A DNA stretch of 64,000 nt from Cyathus striatus. Lineage: Eukaryota > Basidiomycota > Agaricomycetes > Agaricales > Nidulariaceae. Below are positions 55,538 through 64,000 of this stretch, in pieces. The notes under the pieces are model-generated. The model was not told the DNA's origin, did not search any database, and saw only the letters and a program-made list of their open reading frames with translations. The translations under genes and the position numbers were made by a program. Location of the stretch: NCBI GenBank assembly GCA_025738555.1, contig JAOVFP010000003.1:2976001-3040000 (forward strand), read 5' to 3'. How positions within the stretch are numbered: position 1 is the stretch's first letter; each line of letters starts with the position of its first letter.

Positions 55538-58324
55538 TTACAGTGCCTGAAGTCTTCCTAATCCACTTTCCGCTGCACGAACGGCAGCTGCAAGATCAAT
55601 GTGGAAGAATGGGGTACCAATCGGCATTATCGGGATAAAATCAGGGGAAACGTCGACGGAGCTTGAGCCGTCACGGTGCTTCTTGATATCCCCTGACTCC
55701 ACATCACTAAAAGCAAGAACCTGATTTTCGACGACTTCATTGAGGTCTTTCCTTCCGTCGCGATATGGAACAACGGACGCGATATCAGGAGCAACTCTAG
55801 AGGACGTTAATCCTATACCGAAACCACCTGCAACAAGCGCACGACGAATCCAGGGTGAGAGGATCGGTGCAAAATGGAACTGATACCAGAGTTAGCTTGC
55901 TCTGTGATTTACATGGGAAAAATGGCTCTTACCTCCACTGGATAATCAACCCATTTTTCTATCTCCGTGCGGGCATCAATAAGGGCTTGCACAGATGTAG
56001 TGTCAATATGCGAACTAAATAACTTTTTAATATCAACATATTAGCAAAATAGCCAAGTTACTTACACTGAAGCGAAATCCAAAACAATTGCATGCAATAA
56101 GGGAAGCTTTTCGTTTCTTTCAGTTTCATCTGCAGACCCGCGCCGAGGACCCGGGTCATTCCAAGCACGATCTGCAAGTTTTACATTGCTAAAGTCTTTG
56201 CCCCGCCGCGTGTTTTCTTTCACATAGTCGACCAATGCAGAGTTCACCAGAGATGAGTTGGGGTAGAGATAGCTCTCCTCAAATCTGTATACAACAACAC
56301 CAGGAGACGGTGGGACAATCCTAACGTGCGGGTCGGTGACACCGTCCTTAGTGAGAGGTAAGAAAATTTCACGAGTTTCCTTCGAGTCACCACGAACAGT
56401 AACTCTGCCCAGGAATGCACCTCTTGGCTTAGCTATTCTAATCAGCAACAGAGCGGCAGAAGCCGAAATAGAGGTGTAGATTCCATTTTCGATGGTTGAA
56501 AATGTCGTAACAAGAACTGCTGCCAACCAAATAACAAATTCAAGGGGAGACACACGCCAGTATGAATATACCTAACAGTCATGAAAGGTGAAGGAATTTT
56601 GATTGAAGCCTGTTGAAACTTACTTGGGCAGGTGACGCAACCAGATCAGCAACAGCATGTATGATAATTGCAGAAAGTCCAGCAGTGGGGATCCAAAAGA
56701 ATGCGCTCGTTAATCCATATAAAGCAACGATGACAACGATTGCTGTGATAATGCCAGCAGCAGGTGTGCGAACTCCAGATTTGGATTTCAATGCAGATCG
56801 AGAGAATGATCCAGTGGCAGGATAAGCGCCGAACACAGATCCGATAGTGTTGGTGACACCTATGGCGATAAGCTCTTGATTTGGGTTAATTTTGTACCCA
56901 TTCAAACGGCCAAAAGCTATGGACGTGCAGCGTAAGAAACTGTACCAGAATCTAACAGAAAAAACTCACATTTCGAGATTGCAATGTGTTCCAACAACAG
57001 AATGATCGTTGCAACGGGAAGTTCAGATGCCATGGCGGATAATAGGGCAGGTTCAATTGAAGGCTGTTTGATATGCCTGAAGCCAGAGGGAACGGTCTGT
57101 AAAATTTTGATAGGATACCCGGAGGCTGTTCGCCTATGACGAGTATAAAGCCAAGCTGCAATTGTAAGTACAAGAATAACAAAAGCATTCCTCAGCACGC
57201 TGATAAAAAAACACAGCCGCGCTAGTCAGGAATAGTATGAGCAATTGAAGAGAGCAGTGAAGAGCAATCAAATGATTTACCATGTTTAGGATATCTTTTC
57301 GAGATCTTCACACAAAGTAGTCGGATGATATAAAGGCTAACAAGACCCGGGAGGCCCCAAGCTGCATCGAGTTGCGTTTTCCTCAAGTTTTTCAACGAAT
57401 TAATAATTACGAGATAAGTGGCAGCGCGGGTGCTGTAAGAAAGGATCAGTGAACTAGAAGAAATGCAACTAATAAAAACTGACTCAAAACCAGTGATACC
57501 CATTAATCCTGGGACTTGTCCAGCGACGATGTTAATCGCCGAACCAGTCATAAACCCACTAACAGCCGGAGCCGGGATGAACTCAACTATCCATCCTAGA
57601 CGCAGCAGACCGATTCCGAGGACGATGAAGCCACATATGAATGCTAAAGCTGTTGCTATATGAGGGCTTTCCCACTCGCCAGGGTGTCGCGCATCGACAC
57701 GTTTTATGATTTGTGAGACGGTAAGAGACATAACAGCGACTGGACCAATGGAAACGTCCTTCGATGTAGCAAAGAACTAATCAAATATAGAGTCAGCGAC
57801 CATTTAATTCAAAAGCACAGCGTCGTTACTTACACAGTATATCAGCACACCGACGAATGACGAATATAATCCATATTCAGCAGGTAACGTTGCAAGCTAA
57901 GGTGCGAATTAGCTGGGATTCCCGAGCATGGACTAAGATAAGGTGACTTGCCAAGGCGTAAGACATTCCTTGAGGTACAACAACCATTCCAACCGTGAGG
58001 CCAGAGATAACGTCACCAGTAAGCCATCCAAGGTCTGCGAAGCTAAATCAGTACATAACCAGAAAATAATGTGCGAAGGACAAACTGTATCGTGAAATCC
58101 ATGTTAAGATAGGGAATAGGCTGATAAGATAATTCTTGATCTAAAGAGAAAAAAATATGAATCAATAATCCATGACTGGAAATAGGTATAGGGCCTACAG
58201 GTTGGATAGGGTTCATAATAAACTTGCTGAGCCAGTCCTTGGAGGAAATGACGGGAATAGCATTCTCTGGATAGCCTATAGCACGCTTTCCCAATTCTTT
58301 TGCCTTCACTGGGGAGAAGCTCAT
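55538..58324 (-). CDS. SulP-family sulfate permease with C-terminal STAS domain
   Basis: ATG 58324 (MSFSPVKAKELGKRAIGY) starts a many-exon gene ending at TAA 55538-55540. Family strings in order: LGWLTGDVISGLTVGMVVVP-QGMSYALA (after an intron ending TTCGCAG), LPAEYGLYSSFVGVLIYC, ATSKDVSIGPVAVMSLTVSQ, GLLRLGWIVEFIPAPAVSGF, MTGSAINIVAGQVPGLMGI, LPVATIILLLEHIAISK, INPNQELIAIGVTNTIGSVF, YPATGSFSRSALKSKSGVRT, LSAIIIHAVADLV. The C-terminal STAS part carries LPLLHAIVLDFASVSNIDTT, then VQALIDARTEIE. It would be a plasma-membrane anion:proton symporter taking up sulfate. No stop or frameshift was seen in the exons. It is convergent with cyclase copy 3, with 122 bp between stop codons. The N-terminal intron layout is the least certain part. 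Confidence 0.88.
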
Positions 58325-59269
58325 GGCGGAAAAGGGTAGGTGACGATGGGCTGTCAGAAAAACGAGAGGTCTTTTATAGAACGAATGTGAATCCAAGGGT
58401 ATTGAGACGGTTATACACTTTTTACCACGCCCGGAATGGAAATAACAGGCACGGCTTTTATCGAGCAACGAGTAAACTAAAAGAAACCAGGGCGGGATCA
58501 GGCCTATAGACCAAATGGGGCGGTAGGGTCTCAGGCTGCAGAAGGGCACCACAGGGGAGGACAGGACCCCCGAAAATCTCTACCACACCCAGATGCAATC
58601 CGGACGCTTATGGGGGCTGGAGACCAACATTCTTTGATCCCTGTCCGGACAAAAATGACCTGGTTGCATGGCACATATACTGTAATGTTCCAAATTGATA
58701 CCACCAGTATCATGCAGAGAATCCAGAGTCTCCCCACGCATACCACCAAGCTTGCTAGCTAGGCTTCCCACCATTTGTAGTGTTCAGAGGAAATACATAC
58801 AAACTGTAACTTGTTTTTTACCATTGAAGGAGTGAAAAAGAAAACATGTTATTCTCATAATATAACATGTACAGCTAATGTGGGAATGGAAAAAAGTGTA
58901 TCATTCTTGAATTTAGAACATGTATGTAAATATTTTCGGTCATTAGCTTCGTCTGTATCTCACCATCTCCGAAAACCCTCGTCACGCTTTCCTTTAAATG
59001 GACCTCAATGAGAACCGAACTGATATCAAGAGTAATAGATATGGCACTGCCAACCAACACCCCCTCCCACTACCCAGAGGTTAGATGGGCTTGCTCTTCA
59101 GCTCGACGAAATTACTGGGCTTTCATCTCCTTTTTTCATTTTTTGCGAAATATAGCTTCCAGGGGATCTTGAGTATTAATAGGGTGTGCATTATAGCGAG
59201 TTGAGTACAAGAATCTACTTTAAGAGACATAAGCTACAGTTCAACTACTAGTCTTCTTCAGAATTATTC
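58325..59269. other. Promoter side of the permease and a repeat remnant
   Basis: No supported gene. CACACCCAGATGCAATCCGGACGC with a C/G-run (about 58588-58620) and TGTCCGGACA nearby resemble, in inverted orientation, words at about 60190-60240 (GTCCGGAAAGCGTC, TGGGTGTGCCCCC), suggesting a diverged dispersed or terminal repeat pair enclosing 58.6-60.2 kb. Confidence 0.35.
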
Positions 59270-59705
59270 CCATTTTTTCTTCGAGTATTGAAAATCTTCA
59301 GTGCTGGAGCAAGCTGAGATTCTTCCCCACGGTCATTGAGTGTATAGTTATAACTGATAGAAATTAAACTTCAAATGCATTGGCTAGTAGAAATCTAAAT
59401 AAATTTACCACGCCCAATACAAGGACCATTAGTAGTGATAATAAAACCGATGTCTTCCAGTTGAACTAGGCGCAGGATGGCAATGCAAGCCTCGCTGATA
59501 CAATCAAGAAATTTAGGCGAAATGCTAGCCGTTTTGAACACATTCTTCCGTTTTATCAAAGCCCATAATACATAGACATCAATTAGAATATCTACGAGAG
59601 TCACATATGAAGTACACTGACCATATTAGCTGCCTTTTCCGCTACAGTTTCTGCATTAACAGCGTTTCCGGCCGCAGGCGTCGATACATTCTCTATCCAT
59701 CAATG
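59246..59705 (-). CDS. Small unknown protein, paralogue A of a local pair (start unclear)
   Basis: Read right to left: AAGNAVNAETVAEKAANM (about 59690-59640), then after a likely intron FKTASISPKFLDCISEACIA, ILRLVQLEDIGFIITTNGP and CIGRG, then after another intron SLNDRGEESQLAPALKIFNT and RRKNGNNSEED with stop TAG about 59248-59250. I do not recognise the family. It is similar in order to paralogue B (60360-61130): NAANVAAAAKKVAKK, ALRPLQLDDFAFVLTVHGLR and IGKG. Two copies in tandem with matching exon edges (both break after the IGRG/IGKG string) support a real gene family rather than chance frames. Its start is not resolved, and it may itself be truncated. Confidence 0.4.
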
Positions 59706-60359
59706 AGTACGTTTAAGGCCAGTTCCATGCTACACTCAGCTTGCTGTTCTGTAGATTTTGGATGGGGCCTTTAAAATAACAAAGGAAACTGCAAGATAGA
59801 TACTATAGCGATATTGAGCACTTCACAAATTGAGGATAAAATAATGAAGAGTTGAAGTCAAGTATGGGAGGCAGGGTTTTCAAATTTCAATGGAATCGCC
59901 GCAGAGCAGATATAACGATTCATATATAACGAAAGAACCTAAATCCTGTACGGTACGACGTAGGTAAACGATTGCGCTCAGACATAGAATGAGAAATCCA
60001 ACATAGCTTGAAAGAATAATTTTGTAAAATAGCAATTTTTTGAATTTAAAACGGTAATCCGAACACAATCTGGGACTCTGGCGTGCACAATAGATGCTAT
60101 CCGGGCAGAATTGGCGAAATTTTGGAAATTCAATCCGGACAAGAATAAATTTTCTCAGGATCTAACTTTGGTAGGGATTTTCGGAAAATTTGTCTAAATT
60201 TGTCCGGAAAGCGTCTGGGTGTGCCCCCAAACCATATATTTGTCCAGATTTTGCGTTCTAAGTTCAAAACGCATCATTTTCTCAAATTTCTTCACTATAT
60301 CGCATCATCTATAGCTTTTACTATAGGTGATATGTAAGTACATGAATATATAGAAGTGT
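59706..60359. other. AT-rich spacer between paralogues A and B
   Basis: No gene is seen. It contains GTCCGGA words at about 60140, 60205 and 60245 (see 58325-59269). Confidence 0.4.
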
Positions 60360-61130
60360 TACTCTTCTTCATCCACATCAGCACTCTTCTGTTTTCAAGA
60401 ATTGAAAGCCCTCGGTTTGAGAATTAAGCCGGTGAAACATAGTCATATACTCTGTATCCAAAGCCACACCCCCATCAGGCTGGACTGTAATAACAGAAGG
60501 TGGGGACCACCAATAACTGGATTGACGAGATGAGCTAAAAATGGTGTGTGTAAAGGAGAACCGTAGCCTGAGGAAATGCAGTAAAATAATTAGCAATACT
60601 GTTCTCGAAAACCTGTACACCAAGATTGGAAATGGCTGATATTTTAGATGAATCTGTAAGAGCTGCATGCTTTCCATTCTTACCCGCCGTTTTGGAATAC
60701 ATAGTGATCACTGAGACAGTTATTAGTCTCTTCGAGTTTTGAAGCAAATAAATAATATCTAACTCACCTTTGCCAATACGAAGACCATGAACTGTTAAAA
60801 CGAAAGCGAAATCATCCAACTGAAGTGGACGTAATGCTGTAACTAGGGCTTCTTAACATCAAGTATATCAGCGGTAATATAAGCCCAAGCGAAGCATTTC
60901 TTCGCTTGGTTAAGGCCTATATCAATAATGCGGAGTGATCAGTATTCGTTGAGAATGGGTATCTTGTAGAGCTAACCTTCTTTGCTACTTTCTTTGCTGC
61001 AGCTGCAACGTTCGCTGCATTCCCTGGTGCAATAGTTAGCATTACTTTTCCAGAGACAAGTCCATAACGTCCTCCACTAGCTGGTTCCAATGTGGTAGTG
61101 CGGCTTACTTTGAAGAAGTATACTTCAATA
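60360..61130 (-). pseudogene. Small unknown protein, paralogue B, apparently frameshifted
   Basis: The upstream exon reads NGIHIEVYFFKVSRTTTLEP, ASGGRYGLVSGKVMLTIAPG and NAANVAAAAKKVAKK. After an intron (GTTAGC...TATAG, about 60915-60977) comes GLNQAKKCFAWAYITADILD-VKKP and a TAG. In another frame from the same place EALVTALRPLQLDDFAFVLT, VHGLRIGKG continues to a splice donor at about 60768. A 1-nt change near 60853 therefore breaks the frame relative to paralogue A. The 3' part (MFHRLNSQTEGFQFLKTEEC, about 60440-60380) ends near 60360. Family unknown; a start Met was not found for the first exon. Confidence 0.4.
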
Positions 61131-61882
61131 TGAATACCATTCGTAATTTATTGTCCCACAGTTAAGTTAAGATGAAGGAGATAATAAGCTCGTAGTGCAT
61201 AAGGAGCGGGAAAGAACAGCCGCTTGCTTTAGAATCGTATGCCATATGAGGTAACATCGTACCAGCACACTGTGCTATCAATATATCACACCGGATAGCA
61301 AATATATCCTCCCCGATTCTCCCACCACTATGTACAGTGTTGGTCCGCTCCTTGAGACACTTCGTCCTCCTCCCTCCTTCAGTACTTTAATCATCACAAT
61401 ATCTTACATATGCGTTGTAATATGCATGCAATCCTCTGAAATTAAATCTGAAATATTTCTGCGGGAAGGATGTTGAGATATTGACTGGGTTGATTTCTTT
61501 TTTTTGGATCTGGCACGTTCACGACAGGCATCACAGCACTTGAATGGTAAAGCACGCTTTCCTATTCCTACTCAACTTCACCACTTCAACCTCCTAATCC
61601 CGACTTAATGTTGAGCCAAATGCAAGTGCACACGTGATGCGGCGGCGTCTGCTTCTCAGTAAAGATCTCCGAAATAAAAAATCAACTTGCAAGAATTAAA
61701 CTCGCAACATCAGGTACTATAGCTCAATCTGCATAGCTAACTTTCTAATCGACTACATTATTGTATAAAACCACCAATTACCGATTCTTATGTCTATCTG
61801 TCCTCAGGTGCGGGAATATATTCCCCGATTTGGAAAGACGCGTGATGTCCCAAGTGGAGGAGACGAACGACAGTCGTTTAGG
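61131..61882. other. Intergenic stretch without a supported gene
   Basis: No gene, strong repeat or RNA structure identified. The last bases (TCGTTTAGG) border the TIR element starting at 61883. Confidence 0.45.
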
Positions 61883-63449
61883 TAGTGCAGTGTGGATTAG
61901 GTCCCACGGCCTGGTTCGCAGATGAAAATTAGGTTAGGGCCCGGAGGGGTCTATTTCGCACTGCGAATCAGTGCAAATTTGCAAAGGGGACGGGGGCTTG
62001 CCCCCCGGAGAAATTTTGCTAATTTGCATGCGAAATAGCATATTATTTTACTGTTTCGCATGCAAATTAGCAAATTAACATCATGTGACGGTATATGCAC
62101 ATTCAGATTCCTATTGGCCTCCGTACGACATACGATGCGACTGCAGACCTTGTACTATAGCTATCTATCCCTGTCTATCAAATAATTAACCAATCCTCTG
62201 TGCTCAGAACGGTCTGATTTGCAAGAGAAGTAGCTTCAGCTGACAAGTTGCCAGTATCACAGTTGGCTATTGGTCCCACAGCACTTGAACCTCCATCTTC
62301 AATACCTTCCTCATCTAGGATGTCACAGAACCAGGAGATGTCAAACTGGGAAGAAAGAGCAAAATATTCATCTTCAAGGGATACTTCATTTGGGAGTCCA
62401 TCATCAAGTCATCCCAATACATCGTTGGCAGGATCTCACAGAATTGAACTATCTGACTTGGAGATTGTTTCATCAGGTATGTTATCATCATTCTCCTATA
62501 TTTCTGTATCCATTTCTCTTGTTTTTTCAATTGTAGAACAGTTGTTACACCATCTAATGCATGGTGGTTTCTTCACCTGTTGATTAGCCTGATTATTGTA
62601 AACACAGGGTATATGTCAGCAATATCATGGGGTACAGAGAAGTTAGAACAATGGTACATCTACCTTTCCTTTTGATATTTAGTTGAACTGACATATAGGT
62701 AGGTAATTAAATGCCATGCCAACAGTGTGGCTTTTATGTTTAGGACTATTAAGCCAAGTTATAGCAGACATAGCTTGCTCTTCAGCCATTGACACCGGTA
62801 TTACTGAGAATATCTTGATGGAAAGAGCCTGGTGCATAGGTAAGATATACAATATGGTGTACTCAATGCTTAAGTTTATCTTACCAATAGGAAATCTGCA
62901 TTTTCATTGTTCAAATGTCAATCCCAATATCCACGAATGCACTGGTTAGGTTTCCAAGAACAATTAAATGGCTCATCACCATTACCATAAGCATTGAACT
63001 GGGCCCTCAGCCATGCCAGAGCTTCTATCAGAGTGTGGTTGAATAGTCTAGGGTTCACCAGCTTCATGGAAGCTTCATCCTATCCCACAGTGCACTGCCT
63101 TGATCATACTCTGTTCCATATTCATTTTTTAAGAGGACTTGTAGTGATATTAGACTTTCTTTTTCAATACCAGCCTTGGCTTCAAGTTTTAATTGATGGG
63201 GTGGTTCCAGTAGATTGATACTAGAATCATAGGTCAGCTAGATACATACATGTTTCAATTTCCAACTCCAGTGACTTCTCAACGGAATGTAGTAGGACAC
63301 TAGTAAATTTTGGTCCTGGCGTGAATATGCTAATTAGCGCTATTTCGCATGGCATTTTCTAGGGGCTCGGAGGAACCGGCTAATTAGCAGCAAATTAGCG
63401 ATGCAAATTAGCACGTGCAAATTTCAGGTGGCTGTTCCACACTGCACTA
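61883..63449. mobile_element. 1.57-kb TIR element with repeated GCTAATTTGC/GCAAATTAGC subterminal motifs
   Basis: Left end TAGTGCAGTGTGGA (61883) and right end TCCACACTGCACTA (to 63449) are exact inverted repeats; with the neighbouring bases they may extend to GGT(T)AGTGCAGTGTGGA. The next 150 bp at each side are packed with GCTAATTTGC, GCAAATTAGC, CGCATG and GCGAAATAGC in both orientations, typical of transposase-binding subterminal arrays. Flanks give no clean long duplication: TA, or a degenerate (G/A)TTTA, are the candidates. Internal frames (for example 62248-62583, Ser-rich) have no known domain, so it is probably non-autonomous. Confidence 0.78.
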
Positions 63450-63463
63450 ACCATTTAGGAGGG

Positions 63464-63960
63464 ATGTTCGGTTTGTTCTTCTTTTTTTGTTTGTTTTTTT
63501 GTTTTTGAGGAGGGGCTGATGGTGGGGTGGTGTAGGCATGAAGTATTAGAACATTACTTACCGCTTTTTGGTGATGGGAGAGACCGGAGGGTGTGGATGT
63601 TCCTCCCCATCATTATTTGTTTCATTGTTATGTCTATCAGTACCATTTGATGCAGTTTACGGGGGTTGTTCTTGAGATGGTGTGTCCTTTCAACACGCAC
63701 TACAGCTCGACGCAGTTCTGCACCAGGAAGAAACGAGGGATAAACCGTGCCTGTGGACGCCCATATGCCGGTTGTTCAAGTGGAACAAGTACGATGCGCC
63801 GAAGAATCTTGAGAATGACAATGATGAGGATCCAGGTTCGTCCTCTCTTCCTTCCTGCATTCCCTCCTCACCCTACTCCCAGACGTAATCCAAGGCCTCC
63901 ACCAATCGAATCCATGGACCTAGGCATGCTAACACAACGAAACCCAGACGCCCTCCTGTT
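63464..63960 (+). pseudogene. ArAE_2/BRE4-like transporter fragment, inverted partial copy
   Basis: About 500 bp match the 5' part of the minus-strand pseudogene at 34.4-34.9 kb, in opposite orientation. In order: AGGAGGGATGTT start, VDVPPHHYLFH-CYVYQYHLMQF-TGVVLEM, LQLDAVLHQEETRDKPCLWT, RLFKWNKYDAPKNLEND, an intron GTTCGTCC...CTCCCAG, and VIQGLH. The first intron is only 26 nt (GTGTGT...CTACAG), too short to be spliced normally. One C is missing after VIQGLH (CTCCACCAATCG versus GTCCACCCAATTG), shifting the frame. Similarity stops at GACGCCCTCCT (about 63952). It begins 15 bp after the TIR element ends, so the fragment may extend upstream only across that element; nothing related was seen left of 61883. 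Confidence 0.75.
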
Positions 63961-64000
63961 AGAATCTGGGTGTTCGTGTTGAGGCACAGCTGCATAGTTA

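Overview
The window looks like a repeat-rich chromosome segment of an agaricomycete (mushroom-forming basidiomycete). The evidence is many GT-AG introns of about 48-67 nt, a KDZ-transposon-associated cysteine-cluster protein, FunK1-type fungal kinases, NB-ARC/TPR and NACHT STAND proteins, a BRE4/ArAE_2-like membrane protein, a SulP permease with intron-split transmembrane segments, and hAT and PIF/Harbinger transposons. No species can be named from this sequence alone.

Layout: 1-4.3 kb holds two minus-strand genes, a CxC protein of the kind associated with KDZ transposons (cut by the window edge) and an acidic/lysine-rich unknown. 4.7-9.8 kb is repeat territory: two adjacent hairpins, a GC-rich 128-bp minisatellite, a tRNA/SINE-like Pol III promoter pair, a palindromic patch, and a 331-bp satellite of about eight monomers. 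10.2-12.4 kb is an NB-ARC-TPR STAND gene whose three-exon model is consistent in frame. 12.4-24.9 kb is mostly decayed: a 210-bp tandem duplication, a 3.1-kb foldback element, about 356-bp diverged repeats, and three FunK1 kinase fragments, two of which are complementary halves on opposite strands. 24.9-26.0 kb is a short hAT element with perfect 8-bp target duplication. 29.2-32.0 kb is a NACHT STAND gene with five exons. 32.5-35.1 kb is an ArAE_2/BRE4-like pseudogene, and a second fragment of the same family lies inverted at 63.5-64.0 kb.

36.9-55.4 kb is the main metabolic feature: three tandem oxidosqualene-cyclase-like genes on the plus strand. Two are apparently intact. The third is destroyed by a 1.38-kb TIR insertion, a nonsense codon and a frameshift. 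A PIF/Harbinger element (44.5-47.6 kb) and a second TIR element (48.0-50.7 kb) lie between copies 2 and 3. All three cyclases carry DCTGE where lanosterol synthases have DCTAE, so they may be a specialised triterpene branch rather than the housekeeping sterol enzyme. A convergent, apparently intact sulfate permease follows (55.5-58.3 kb), then a pair of small related unknowns and a TIR element with GCTAATTTGC-type subterminal repeats (61.9-63.4 kb).

The intact cellular functions are therefore two STAND receptors, two cyclases and one permease, embedded in a landscape of transposons, satellites and broken genes. Several breaks are tryptophan codons turned into stops, as expected from C-to-T decay. 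All statements on homology come from recalled family features, not database searches.
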